Shown here piece by piece: positions 1 through 11,084 of a stretch of 64,000 nt of DNA. The position numbers and the translations under genes are program-made. Under the pieces are notes generated by a model, which was not told the origin of the DNA, searched no databases, and was given only the letters and a program-made list of their open reading frames with translations. Position 1 is the stretch's first letter, and each line of letters begins with the position of its first letter. Source of the stretch: Phragmites australis (taxonomy: Eukaryota; Streptophyta; Magnoliopsida; Poales; Poaceae); the NCBI RefSeq assembly GCF_958298935.1, contig NC_084943.1, positions 10,530,001-10,594,000 of the forward strand, in the 5' to 3' direction.

Positions 1-1064
1 CTAGATATGGCATAGGCCAAAAACAACATGACTCCCTATCTCAAATAAAGCAGATGGACTCATTGATCACGACAATTAACTCACTCCAATAAAATACACC
101 AATTGAAATCCTTCTCCAATTAGGATTCGCCAAATCCTTCTTCAACTAGGATTGATCTCCATGGATGACATTGAACGAGTTGCTTCCTTCTCCTCTCATG
201 CAGGTTAGTTCTGATAAATAAGTGGCTTGGCATAGCAACCATACTCTTGTGATGCTCTAAAACAAATGAGAAAGTACTTATCTGAATAGGAGCAATTTAG
301 TTCTGATAAATAAGTGGCTTGGCATGGCAACCATACTCTTGGAAGCTCGGCGTTCAGCGTGGGCGGATAAGCGGTTGAAGACACAATTCTTGATTCCTTG
401 GAGTACCAGACCATTTGCCTGATCGACTTGTCCATTGCTTTGTGGATGAGCCACAGATGCAAAGCAGGCCGTAGTGCCAAGTTCTTTGAAGTAATCGATG
501 AACCTGGAGAACTAAGTGCTGTTGTTAGTGATAATCCTACTCGGTACGCCGAACCTTGTTATGACAATTTTCATGATGAACTTCTTGTGGCTGCCGAAGT
601 GATTTTGCCAACTAGCTCAGCTTCAATCCACTTGGTGAAGGTATCGATTGTGATGAATAGGAACTTGAAGCCCTAGATTCTACCGAGAAGGGCCTAGAAT
701 ATCCGACCCTAAGTCATGAATGGCCATGATAAGGAGATTGTCTGTAAGGCTTGAGCGGATTGGTGTAGATGTCTACTATGGAATTGATAGGTGATACACA
801 TTTTTGCCAACTCACTCGCATAATGGAGAGCTGCGGGCCAATAAAAATCTTATCTAAATGCCTTCCCGACCAGGGTTCAGAAGGAAGCATGATCTCCACA
901 CACCCCTTAATGGATTTGTTCGAGTAGTTCTCTACCCTGCTTCTAAGAGATGCACTTAATGAGTACTCTGTGAGCGCCTCTTCGATAGAGGATGCCATCC
1001 ACCATGGTATACATCCTGGATCAATGGGAATTGTACTCGAAGAGTGCATCCTCTTCAAGCACAA
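1..1064 (-). pseudogene. integrase, Tat-like gypsy (degenerate)
   Basis: Reverse-strand translation gives, in shifting frames, an N-terminal part resembling the Tat HEG.CG.H..GR.L pattern (SEPWSGRHLDKIF, about 800-880), then core segments TFTKWIEAE (about 600-640), SRIIT (about 520) and FASVAHPQSNGQVDQANGL (about 400-490). The domain would insert cDNA into the host chromosome. Several frameshifts and stops break it, and its C-terminal end lies beyond the window edge. The forward-strand reading frame at 398-676 is the shadow of this domain. Confidence 0.8.
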
Positions 1065-1205
1065 CTCAATCTTGAAGGTACTTGCAGATTGGGTCCATCC
1101 ACGAAACTACGCTTTCGAGCTAAGCCACGAGTTCCCCGGTGACTCCTTCTGGGGCATCAATCCCTAGCGAGCCTTGAGCTAGTTATAGATCTCATAGACA
1201 ACCAC

Positions 1206-2230
1206 TCATTCCACTGTGTCATTTGATGATTTCACAGATGGCTTAGAGATATTCTCTATGGAAATCCCAGTTTGTGCTATAGACCATGAGGATGCTAGGC
1301 GGGTAATACTATCGGTGAGGCAATTATCCTTCCTTGGGATATATTTGACCTCGAGTGTGACGTATTTCTTTTCCACCTTCCTTAACTCTGCAAGGTAGTC
1401 TGTCATAGTCTTATCTGAGGTTTGATACTTCTTGCTAACTTGCTTCACCACCAACAATCCCTTTCAAGAGAAGGCGGCAGATACCAAGAGAAGAAGCTAC
1501 TTGGAGACCAGTGAGAAGAGCCACATATTTGGCTACATTATTCATGGCCAGGAAGTCAATCTGCAAAGCGTATTGTAGGCATTCTTTTGTGGGATAGGTA
1601 AGTATAATTTCAGCCCTCGCGCCTTGAAGTGTAATTGATTCATTGAAGAAAACAGTCCATACCTCTGATAAGTCACCGTTGTTGTCCTGGGTTTGATCAA
1701 GTTCTTTCCATTTAGCAAGAAATTTGTGACTACTTGTGACTTGATCATTGTCCGATGTACGAAGCGAATGTTGAATTCCCTGAGCTCGATAGCCCACTTG
1801 GCGATTTGATTGATTGCATCTCTATTGTGTAGGATTTCCCCGAGTGGAAATATTGATAGTACGGTGATCTTGTGAGCCTGAAAATAGTGTCGTAGCTTGT
1901 GAGAGAGCATCAACCCTAGTGTGTAGTAGCTTATGCACCTAATGGTAGTGCTCTTTAGGATCATGGAGTACTTCATTGAAATAGTACACCAGTCGCTGGT
2001 TCTTCTGTCGCTTGTAGGGCACTTCTCTTTCCACCACCAATACCCTACTTACAGTTCATGGTCCGAATGCTATGTATAACAGAAGATCTTCATTTGGGCT
2101 GGGAGCGACTAGCACAGGGGGGACGAAAGATACCTCTTTAGATTTTTTAATGCTTCATCTGCCTCTTCTGGCAATTCAAACTTGTGTTGCTGCAGCAATT
2201 TGAAGATGGGAAATCTTCAATCTCTGAGTC
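1206..2230 (-). pseudogene. RNase H / connection region, Tat-like gypsy (degenerate)
   Basis: Two fragments on the reverse strand. About 1435-1976 carries WAIELREFNIRFVHRT, a stretch resembling the RNase H start (F-NESITLQGARAEIIL, where other Tat elements have FDGS), and NNVAKYVALLTGLQVASSLG. About 1206-1457 carries LRKVEKKYVTLEVKYIPRKDN followed by a LASS end. Upstream at about 1990-2170 are remnants of the RT-RNase H connection (LKNLKRYL-like, then VYYFNEVL). The role in a live element is removal of the RNA strand during reverse transcription. At least two frameshifts. Confidence 0.78.
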
Positions 2231-2463
2231 AGCACATAAAATTACTGAGAGCTGCCATGCACCTAGTTAATCTTAAAACTTCTCATACTGACCTAGGGGT
2301 TGCATCTCTTCGATGGCTTTGATCTTTTCAGAATTAACTTTGATCCCTCGGTATGACATCAGGTACTCGAGTAATTTTCCCATGTTGACATTGAATGCAC
2401 ACTTCTCTAGGTTCAACATGACTCAGTTCTTGCGTAAGTTGTTGAAGGTTTCTTGCAGGTTGG
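2231..2463 (-). pseudogene. reverse transcriptase, C-terminal half (Tat-like)
   Basis: Reverse-strand translation shows LQETFNNLRK, a stop, then VMLNLEKCAFNVNMGKLLEYLMSYRGIKVNSEKIKAIEEM. That is the post-palm region of gypsy RT with the usual ...SGKLLG...RGIE.NPEKI pattern. It is cut at 2463 by the family-1 LTR; the palm with the YVDD-type motif is at about 9930-10130. Confidence 0.82.
2459..2463. repeat. target-site duplication GTTGG (left copy)
   Basis: GTTGG lies directly before the LTR start TGATGCA at 2464 and is repeated directly after the other LTR end ...ATCATCA at 9919-9923. A 5-bp duplication is normal for LTR-element integration. Confidence 0.9.
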
Positions 2464-3363
2464 TGATGCATTTTTGCCCGATCTTTTGGCCATTCAATTG
2501 GTGGAGTTTCGATGTTGATGATCCAAAGACTCCGAACAGAATAGATCGAGAACCCTCGCAACCACTACACCACTACTCCATAGTTATCAATCATGCTAAG
2601 ACGCAGTTGACCTTGCCAAGAAGGATTTTTCTGCAAGCGAATCGAGAACACAAGCAAATACATGTAGATGCAATCTGAATATTTCTAATTACCAATTAAG
2701 TACACTTGGGGTTCAACAAACTGATAAATGACGAAACTATATAGAATAGGATAACCTAAGCTAAACCCCAGCGTGAACTGTGACGACTGCTGCATATTTA
2801 TAGGTAGACGTGAGGAGGTCAACCTAGGGTTGTGCAGCTGTGGAAAGAGGCGTGCACGACCTAGACTCTGACCCCGACACGATTACAAGACCAGACAGGG
2901 TCCAAAACAGTGTTGCAACACCTTATTTTAATGACTGATTAATCTATAAGGAATCTAAGAGTGAGACCAGATCCATTGGAAAGGTCTCGTCAATAGCTTT
3001 CAATGAGTCCAAGAACACCTCAATTGGACTCTGTATGTGAGAGTTATTCCTATTTTACTGACGTGCTATCTGGGACTCAACCAGGACTTCGACCATGACC
3101 ACGACTAAAGCTCAGCCTCGAGTCCGAGTAGACTTGGCCATCGAGGGGTGACATCCGGGTAAGGTTGTGGTTCTTCTCCCACATTCTTAAGCAATAAAAT
3201 ATCACAAGAATTTAGTAGTAATCCATCCAAGGCAGCATGAACAGCGAGAAATGAGTTCACCTGGTGGTCTAATTGTCGTGTACGTGCTCTTGAAATTGTA
3301 CCTTGTATGATTTGAGGAATATTAATAGTATTGTTCGTATCTGAAGGAGCCATGTGCTCATCA
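2464..3363 (-). repeat. 3' LTR of family-1 element
   Basis: A 900-bp repeat beginning TGATGCA and ending CATCA on the + strand. It matches 8986-9918 along its length, including the GGTGGAGTTTCGATGTTGATG block and the ACCTTATTTTAATGACT block. The extreme left 40 bp differ from the other LTR. The last pol codons extend into it (3105-3363). Confidence 0.9.
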
Positions 3364-4600
3364 TCCTCCCCCTCTTGAATTGGAGTCGTCCTTGATTCAA
3401 GCCCATCTTCTTCTCCCAAGTATGGCTTCAAATTTGAAATGTTAAACGTGGGACTAACCCCAAAATCTACAAGTAGGTTTAGTTTGTATGCATTATTATT
3501 TATTTTCTAAATTATCCTAAATCGTCCATCAGCTCTAGACATCAACTTTGATTTTCTGAATTCTGGAAACCTATCCTTTCTCAAATGTAACCAAACTAAA
3601 TCACCTATTCAAATTTTATTTCCTTCATACCATTACTTCCGGTAATCCTATACTTTTCGGTCATACTCTCTATATTCTTTTTAGTTGTTTCATGTAACTT
3701 AAGAATAAATTCAGTACATTTCTTAACATCTAAATTAAGTCTAGCAAAAGTAGGTAAATGTAGTAAATCAATAGAAGCACAGGGATTAAATCTAAACACC
3801 ACCTGGAACAGACTTACCTTGGTGGTGGAGTGTATCGAACTATTGTAAGCAAATTCAATATGCGGTAAACACTCTTCCCATATCCTCAATTTTTTTTTAG
3901 AACAGCCCATAACAAGGAAGATAGTGTACGGTTGACAACCTCTGTTTGACAGTCAGTCTGGGGGTGACACGTAGTACAAAACAATAGCTTCATCCCTATT
4001 TTATTCCAAATTGATATCCAAAAGGGACTCAGAAACTTTGTGTCATGATCCGAGACAATAGTATTAGGCACTTCATGTAGTCAAAAAATTTCCTTGAAAA
4101 ACAAATCAGCTATGTTTGTAGCATCATCGCTCTTATGATAAGATATAAAATGTGCCATTTTAGAAAATCTATCCACAACTACAAATATGCTATCCCTCCC
4201 CTCATTGTCCTAGGAAGTTCTAAAATAAAATTCATAGAAATATCCTCTCATGGTGCACTAGGAACAGGAAAAGACATATAAATACTATGTGGATTTATCT
4301 AAGCGAGACTTATCTTTGTTGCAAGTGGTACAATATATAACGTAGCGCTTGACGTCACGTCTCATCTTTGGTCAAAAGAAATGAGCGGCTATCACATTTT
4401 CAGTCTTCTTTGCTACAAAATATACCATCAATCCTCCTCCACGTGCTTTCTGCAACAACAAAAGATGAACGGAGCTAGCTAGAATGCATAGCTTGTTAGC
4501 ACGATAGAGCAATCCGTTATTCAACACATATTTATTCCATATTTTTCCTTCTTTACAATGTTCAAGCACTTCTTTAAAGTTTAAATTAGCAGCATATAAG
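3105..4600 (-). pseudogene. integrase with C-terminal tail entering the LTR (family 1)
   Basis: Reverse-strand domains in order: integrase N-terminal region at about 4372-4569 (HCKEGK...NNGLLYRANKLC), core at 3886-4071 ([14 protein letters not shown], then [19 protein letters not shown]), mid region at 3605-3910 (WEECLPHIEFAYNSSIHSTTKV), and C-terminal tail at 3105-3431 (KPYLGEEDGLESR, then an RARTRQLDHQVNSFL motif). The last ~85 codons lie inside the 3' LTR. Several frameshifts separate the segments. In a working element it would integrate cDNA; the tail is in the position of the targeting region reported for CRM elements. Confidence 0.85.
3364..3376 (-). promoter_or_regulatory. polypurine tract (plus-strand primer)
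   Basis: On the minus strand the sequence reads AAGAGGGGGAGGA immediately before the 3' LTR. This is the expected position and composition of the plus-strand DNA primer. The same tract abuts the 3' LTR of the family-2 element at 42266-42279. Confidence 0.88.
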
Positions 4601-5090
4601 TCCTAAATAGTCTCTAAACCAAAAATCTTATGATCAAGTTGAGATAACATGGTATAACACCTGGAAAGCGTATCAACAATCACATTACCCTTTCCTTTCT
4701 TATGCTTTATGACATATGAAAAAGATCAATAAATTCAACCCATTTACCATGTCGCTTATTCAATTTAACTTGACTCCTAATATGTTTCAACAATTCATGA
4801 TCAGAATGTACAACAAATTCTTTGGCCAAAAGATAATGTTGTCAAGTTTCAAGCACTCGAACTAAAGCATACAATTTCTTATCATAGGTAGAATAATTTA
4901 GACTTGGCTCACTTAATTTCTCGCTGAAATAAGCAACAGGTTTACCTTCTTGAATTAGCAAACCTCCAATTCCAATCCCACTAGCATCACATTCTAGTTC
5001 AAAGGCCTTACCAAAATCAGGGAGTTGGAGCAATAAAGCATGGCTGAGCTTCTCTTTCAACAATTTGAATGTTTCTTCTTGTGCAGGTCC
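4601..5090 (-). pseudogene. RNase H, family-1 gypsy
   Basis: Reverse strand at 4842-5063 encodes [23 protein letters not shown]...[32 protein letters not shown], the RNase H start with its first acidic residue (CDAS). The downstream part at 4640-4840 ([17 protein letters not shown], then VIDTLSR-like) is broken by indels. It matches the better-preserved RNase H of the family-2 element at about 43560-44040. Confidence 0.83.
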
Positions 5091-6067
5091 TCATCTGAAA
5101 ACTATTCCTTTCTTTGTCAACTCATTTAATAGAGCAGCAATGGTGCTGAAATCCCGCACAAATCGTCGATAGAAACCCACAAAACCATGAAAGCTTCTCA
5201 CTTGTGTAACAGTCTCAGCAGTTGGCCAGCTCTTTATGGCTTCGGTTTTTGCTTCATCCACCTCTATTCCCTGTAGAGTAACAATATAGCCAACAAAAGG
5301 TGCACTTTTTGAGGTTACCGAACAAACGTGCATCTCTCAAAACATTTAAAACAACACGTAAAAGATCAAAGTGTTGTTCTTGTGTCCTGCTTGCTGTAAA
5401 TCAAGATATTATCAAAATATACCACCACAAATCTTCCAATGAAAGCACGCAAAACTTCGTTCATCAATCGCATGAAATTACTAGGTGCATTTGTTAACCC
5501 AAAAAGCATTACTAACCACTCATACAAGCCAAACTTAGTTTTAAAAGCAGTTTTCCATTCATCTCCAAGTTTGATCCTAATTTGGTGGTATCCACTTCAT
5601 AAGTCAATTTTAGTAAAAATTATAGAACAACTCAACTAAAGCATATCATCTAACCTAAGGATAGGGTTACGATATCTTATAGTAATATTATTGATGGCTC
5701 TACAATCAACATACATGCATAAACTACCGTCTTTCTTAGGAACCAAAAGAACAGGAACATTACAAGGACTAAGGCTTTCTCATACGTACCCACGATCCAA
5801 TAGATCTTGAACTTGTCGCTGAATTTGCTTAGTCTCTTTCGAGTTGATCCTATATGCAGCACGGTTTGGCAAAGTTGCTCCTGGAATCAAACCAATTTGA
5901 TGCTCAATCCCTCGAATATGAGGTAATCCCGAGGGTACCTCAGCTGGAAATACATCCACAAACTCCTGCAAAAGATTAGCAACAGCAGGAGACAAAGAGC
6001 TAGATATATTTTCAATTGAAACTAAGGTCTCTTTGCATAACAAAACATAGCATGGTAGCTCTCGCAA
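5091..6067 (-). pseudogene. reverse transcriptase, family-1 gypsy
   Basis: Reverse-strand pieces: 5780-6067 gives LLQEFVDVFPAEVPSGLPHIRGIEH and ends DLLDRGYV; 5400-5780 covers fingers and palm in several frames; 5091-5333 gives [23 protein letters not shown] followed by [28 protein letters not shown]. Full domain length but with multiple frameshifts. The parallel family-2 copy at 44172-45023 is nearly uninterrupted and can be used as a guide. Confidence 0.85.
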
Positions 6068-6606
6068 ATTTCAGCAAGTTCAGATTTAGTACAAACATAA
6101 CACACCCTTTCAATTTAATTCCATCAGACTTAGAAGTTGTTGTTGCTTTCTCCTTTTTAGGTGGAAAAACTTTTTCCGCTACTTAAATCAAACTCTTTTC
6201 TCTTACTTTCAGCTATCTCTTGTTCATATTTCACAATTTCAGCAGGGGTTAAAGGTAGAAAAGTTATTTTCTTTCCTTTATGCATAAGAGTGTAATATTA
6301 CATCTACCATAATGTATTGCATCAGTATCAAACTCTCATGGTCGTCCTAACAAAAGAGAGCATGCTTGCATGGGAACTACATCGAAATCAACACAATCAT
6401 GGTATGAACCAATAGAAAAATGCAACCTAGCTATTTGCATTACCTTCACCTTACCACTGTTATTGAACCATTGAATATGATAAGAGTGATGATGGTTTTT
6501 TGTCAGCAAGGCAAGCTTCTTGATCATATCTGAACTTACAAAGTTGTTGTAGCTTCCTCCATCAATAATGACTCAGAACACAATAATCCTTGACTTTGAG
6601 GAACAT
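6068..6606 (-). pseudogene. aspartic protease and PR-RT linker, family-1 gypsy
   Basis: Reverse strand at about 6336-6590 reads IIDGGSYNNF, then MIKKLALLTKNHHHSYHIQWFNNSGKVKV and IGSYHDCVDFDVVPMQACSLLLGRP. This is the gypsy protease fold with DGG in place of the usual D[ST]G and the conserved LLGRP end. The linker to RT (6068-6330) is charged and frame-broken. Function would be processing of the gag-pol polyprotein. Confidence 0.82.
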
Positions 6607-7955
6607 CTAAAACAAGTTATGGTGTTGTAGCTGTTCCTCTTGTTCCATTTGAATGCTTAACACTCGTTGCACAATGAGAGTCCGATAATCCTCCGTGGTA
6701 GTGGCATCGAACACTTCCCAAAGGTCGATATCCATTTCACATCCATCCTCGTCACCTGCATGGTTAGCTGCAAGAGCATATTCATCCTCAACATCAGTAG
6801 CACTTATATACCCACCATCTTCTGTTACAATGTATGCTTGCTGACTTGGGAAATACTTCATGATGTGGCCTATTCCCTTGCATCAGTGGCATATAATCCC
6901 AGTTGATCGACCTGAAGAAGGAACCAAAGAAGAGCTCTTGGCTGGACCTTGAATACTTACGGATTTGCTTATCTCGGGAGCGTGTGACGGTGTAGCTACT
7001 CGAGAAGGGGGCAGCAGACTATGTAGCTGAACGTGGGGCTATTTTGACTTGTCTCGGTGTTGATTTTGAAGTAGTCATACTTCCCAAAATTGCTCCTTGG
7101 CCTCTGTTGTCGTCCCTGTAATTCTTTTTCTATGAAACACGCAAGTTGGAAGAATCTAGGAACACTATCATATTCTTTGTATCAACTATTTCATGAATTT
7201 CACACCTTGACCCTTCATAAAAGCGTGCCGTTGCAGCCTCTTCATCCCCAATAATATCACAACGTAACATACTATATTAGCTCCTGATAATATTCTTCTA
7301 CAGATCTATCACCTTGGTTTAAGCACTGTAATTTCTTACGCAAATTATATTTAAAAGAGGGTGGAACAAATTTGTTACGCATAGTAACCTTTAAAGCATT
7401 CTATGTAGTAGACGCTAACCCATCGATGCAAACTTTATTCCACTAGATGATTACAAAATCTCTAAATTCACAAGTGGCTTGCCTAACTCTATGGAATTCA
7501 GAAACCAAATGATCATTAAACTTCTGTTCGACTGTCATCTCCCAATCTAAATACTTTGAGCATCATAAGCATCGACAAAAAGATGGTATAGTAGACTTAA
7601 CCTTAGCAAATGGATCATCATTAACACGTGGGTTATGTTGCTAAAAATTATTACCTCACATACCATGATGGTTGAAGTTCAACCGATTTCGTTGTCGTGC
7701 ATCAAAGGTGTCTTGTTCTTGCCTCAAAATTTTATCATCTGTGATGGACTCCTCTTGCTCATGGGCTGCGCCATGAGGATCCACAAACCCATGGTTTGGT
7801 GGCTGATTAAACACTCGATCAAAGCATGTATTGAGTATGTCAATACTATCATTAAGTCGTTGCAATATAGTGTTTATCTCCGTAAGCTTCTTTATCGATG
7901 TCGTTATTAATAGCTTGTCAACAGTTAGTAGCAAACAGAAGATAACAACTATCAA
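6607..7955 (-). pseudogene. gag (capsid and nucleocapsid), family-1 gypsy
   Basis: Reverse strand. Capsid region at 7130-7660 in broken frames (DWEMTV, then RNKFVPPSF...LQCLNQGDRSVEEYYQEL-like). Knuckle region at about 6840-6900 and the spacer at 6607-6861 (GGYISATDVEDEYALAANHAG). The N-terminal coiled-coil-like part at 7656-7955 (IQRLNDSIDILNTCFDRV) aligns with the intact start in the plus-strand relative at 62905. The first ~40 codons are missing here, so gag lacks its start codon. Confidence 0.78.
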
Positions 7956-8970
7956 CTAGTAGGTGGTGGAAAGTGAAGTGGATTCACACACTCTCAAGCG
8001 TCTTACCACGCTCTTGCAAGTTTTCTTACCAAATATAGCAGTTGGCACAACCGGTGGCTTGTCCGTGATACCTTATCGGGTGCGATAGGTAGTTTGGAGA
8101 GGCAATATATTGCAAGGAATAGCAATAATTGAAATCAGATTAGCAAAGCTGAATAAAAGATAACAGTACTCATCATAGTTGTTGGCCCGAATACGTTCCT
8201 AGAACTAGGTCAAGCAAGCTGAAAACTATAATAGACACAAGCACAATGGAACAAAATACGCAATGCAAACCTGATATATATATTTTTTCTTTTTAATTCT
8301 CATTCTTTTTCTGCACTCTTTGCTTCTTTTTTTAGCACTCTTTGCTTCTTGCTTTCTTTACTTTTCTTTTTTCTTCTTTTTTTTGGCGAATTTGACACAA
8401 ACTCAAAACTCTTCTACTGCCTTTTCTAAGACCAGTGAGGTACATGGGTCAGAAACTTTTCCGGAGAGCAGGAGTATGAAGGTAATAAAAAGATACACAC
8501 TCTCTCTCTAAACTTTGGCTACCTCTGTTTCGGCTATGGTGGTCAGAACTGAGAAGGTGGGCGAATCCGAGTAGGTGGTCAGAACGACTGGTCGGGACCC
8601 CGAGTGGGTGGTTGGATCGACTGGTCAGGACCCCGAGTGGGTGGTCGAATGGACTGGTTAGGTCCCCGACCAAGGACACAAACTCGACAATAGCAGACTA
8701 GGGCAAGCTGAGTTACTTGACGACTAAATTAGAAAAGACTCAACGCTAGAAACTAGAACACGATGCCTGGACCACCAACAAAGACACCGACGATTGACTC
8801 AAACTCAACAACACAAAAAACTAAAGACAAAATTGTGAAGGGCACAAAGTGTGTTTGGACAGTGGAAAACTAAGACCTAAATCCTTTTTTTGTGGAGCAA
8901 TTTTCTGGAGTCTTTGTAATGAAACACGACGAAACAAAGGGATAACTGAGATTACCAAAAAAGCAACCGA
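7956..8970 (-). other. untranslated leader of family-1 element
   Basis: About 1 kb between gag and primer site. It has a pyrimidine-rich stretch on the + strand (8280-8395), which is purine-rich in the element's sense, and short GACC/CCGAGTGGGTGG repeats (about 8560-8670). The same two features occur, longer, in the leader at 61541-62900. No gene is seen. Confidence 0.7.
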
Positions 8971-8983
8971 GGCTCTAATACCA
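8971..8983 (-). promoter_or_regulatory. primer binding site, tRNA-Met type
   Basis: Minus strand reads TGGTATTAGAGCC two bases inside the 5' LTR. The common plant initiator tRNA-Met primer site is TGGTATCAGAGC, so this has one change. Confidence 0.85.
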
Positions 8984-8985
8984 TT

Positions 8986-9918
8986 TGATGCACGTTTTCC
9001 TGATCTTCCGAAGGTAATATGATAAGTCGATTGGTGGAGTTTCGATGTTGATGATCCAAAGACTCCGAACAAAACAGATCGAGAACCCTCGCAACCACTA
9101 CACCACTACTCCATGGTTATGAATCATACCAAGACGTGGTTGACCTCACCAAGAAGGCTTTTCCCGCAAATGAATCAAGAACACAAGCAAGAATAGGTAA
9201 ATGTAATCTGAATATTGCTAATTACCAATGAAGTGCTCGAGTTGGGGTTCCACAAACCGAACAAGCGGTGAAACTGTATAAAAAAGAATAATCTAAGCAA
9301 AACCCAAGACTAAACTACGACGACTACTGCGTATATATAGGGGGGACGTGAGGAGGTTGACCTTGGGTTGCGTAGTCATGGAAAGAGGCGTACACAACCT
9401 GGACTCCGACCCTGACATGATTATAAGACCTGATAGGGTCCAAAACGATGTTGCAGCACCTTATTTTAATGACTCTGATTAACCTATAAGGAATCTAAGG
9501 GTGAGACCAGATCCATTGGAAAGGTCTTATTGTAATATCTTTCCAACAAGTCCAAGAACGCCTCAATCGGACTTTGTATGCGAGAGTTATACCCGTTTTA
9601 CAAACGTGCTATCCTGGGACTCAACCACGATCATGACCACGACTTCAACCATGACCATGACTAGAGCTCAGCCTCGAGTCCGAGTAGACTTGGCCTTCGA
9701 GGAGTGACATCCAGGTAAGGTTGTGGTGCTTCTCCCACGTTCCTAAGCAATAAATATCACAAGAATTTAGTAGTAATCCATAAAAGGAAGCATGAACAAT
9801 GAGAAACGAGTTCACCTGGTGGTCTTATTGTCGTGTACATGCTCTTGTAATTGTACCTTGTATGATTTGAGGAATATTAATAGTATTATTCGTATCTGAA
9901 GAAGCCATGGGATCATCA
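8986..9918 (-). repeat. 5' LTR of family-1 element
   Basis: 933-bp repeat, TGATGCACG... to ...ATCATCA, matching 2464-3363 and, in reverse orientation, 60626-61522. Minus-strand TATATATAC at 9331-9339 is a plausible promoter TATA box. Confidence 0.9.
9331..9339 (-). promoter_or_regulatory. putative LTR TATA box
   Basis: TATATATAC on the minus strand inside the 5' LTR, preceded by a C-run. The position is mid-LTR, as expected for the U3/R promoter. Confidence 0.5.
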
Positions 9919-9923
9919 GTTGG

Positions 9924-10472
9924 TGATGAGATCTTCCTTCTTTTCTAGTCTTCATGACAAGATCGTCGACGTAGGCCTCAACATTTTGGTCAATCTGGTC
10001 ATGAAGGGTTATCTGCATAACTCGCTGGTATGTGGCACCAGCGTCCTTCAATCCGAAGGGCATCTTGATATAGTAGTAGACTCTAAAGGGAGTAATAAAG
10101 GAGGTTTTCTCTTCATCTTCTGGATTCATGCTAATCTGATGATAGCCAGAATAAGCATCGAGAAGGCTTTAGATAGTTGCAACTAGAGGTGGATTCGACT
10201 ATCTAATCTATTCAAGGTAGAGGGAAGGCATCCTTTGGGCAGGCTTTGCTGAGGTTTGTGAAGTCTACACAGATTCGTCACTTGTCGTTTGATTTTTTGA
10301 CCATGACAGGGTTGATGAGCCACTCGGGATGATCTACCTCTCGGATGAATCCTGCCTTGGGGAGCCTTTCAATTTCCTCTTTGACGGCCTCCCTCCGGTC
10401 AGGTGTGAACTGCTGGAGCTTCTGTTTGACCACCTTTGCATCAGGCCAGATAGCTAGTTTATGCTCAATCAC
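9924..10472 (-). pseudogene. reverse transcriptase, N-terminal half (Tat-like)
   Basis: Reverse strand at 10278-10472 gives IEHKLAIWPDAKVVKQKLQ, then REAVKEEIERLPKAGFIREV and HPEWLINPVMVKKSN (fingers). 9924-10129 gives MNPEDEEKTSFITPF, then MPFGLKDAGATYQRVMQ and NVEAYVDDLVMKTRK, so the catalytic YVDD is intact. A frameshift separates the two. The reading stops at the family-1 LTR. Confidence 0.88.
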
Positions 10473-11084
10473 CTAACTAGGGAACCCAGGCATGTCAGAC
10501 GATTGCCATGCAAACACATCAACATTTGCCCGAAGGAAAATGATGAGCGTGAGTTCCTATTTAGGATCTAGGTTAGAGCCATCTGAATGGTCTTGGAAGG
10601 CTCTGCTGGGTCAAAAGGAATAATTTTGACTTTGCCATGAGAATTTATAGGAGCCTTAGGCCTTGAGTCCTTCATCTCCTTATCTGGTTGATGTTGCGTT
10701 GCCATGTCAAGACTCCTTTTGTCGCAGTGGAGGCTTACTTTTGGGCAGCCCTGGATAGTAATGACTCCCTTAGGTCCTGAGATCTTCTTGCACTGGTAAG
10801 CGCAATGTGCGGCAAAAATAATTTGGCAAAAGTTGGTCATCCCAAGATGGCTTTGTATGCCATCTCGAAGTTGACCACATCGAACAAAATTTTCTCTACC
10901 TGGAAGTTGTCATGCTTCCTTAAGGTAATAAGGAGCGATATCTGGCCAATAGGATTAGCTAAAGATCTGGGCACTATGCCATGGAAGGCTTGCGTAACTA
11001 GCTTGATGGTAGATAGGAGATCTGCATTACTTTGATTGCCCGCAAATAGGATGTTCAGGGAACTCTCTCCATTGCTAAGCCTGG
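10473..11084 (-). pseudogene. protease and PR-RT linker (Tat-like)
   Basis: Reverse strand at 10568-10840 encodes FAAHCAYQCKKISGPKGVITIQG and CDKRSLDMATQ, the segment between protease and RT in Tat elements. The protease part (about 10840-11084) is only weakly readable and frame-broken. Confidence 0.65.

Larger units (their letters stand above)
1..2463 (-). mobile_element. Tat-like Ty3/gypsy element, 3' part (split by family-1 insertion)
   Basis: Minus-strand pol remnant reading RT tail, RNase H, then integrase toward the left edge. It continues at 9924, where the upstream half of the same RT domain lies. Removing the insertion at 2464-9918 plus one copy of the 5-bp duplication restores the expected RT order (catalytic palm, then the ETFNNLR/LNLEKCAF region). 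No 3' LTR is seen because the element runs off the left edge. Lineage is inferred from typical Tat pol motifs (VPRKDN-like RNase H end, AHPQSNGQV integrase). Confidence 0.85.
2464..9918 (-). mobile_element. complete CRM-like Ty3/gypsy element, family 1 (7.46 kb)
   Basis: Left LTR 2464-3363 is the 3' LTR and right LTR 8986-9918 is the 5' LTR, because the element is on the minus strand. It has a polypurine tract, a tRNA-Met-type primer site, GTTGG target duplications and the order gag-PR-RT-RNase H-IN. The RT and protease types (DDILIYS-like RT region, DGGS protease, VCKE linker) resemble the CRM chromovirus clade; this is family-level inference. Many stops and frameshifts and a missing gag N-terminus make it non-autonomous. 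Confidence 0.9.

Noticed and set aside
8971..8983. tRNA gene fragments at the TGGTATCAGA sites
   Set aside because: Only 10-13 bases complementary to a tRNA 3' end next to LTRs; these are primer sites, not tRNA genes.
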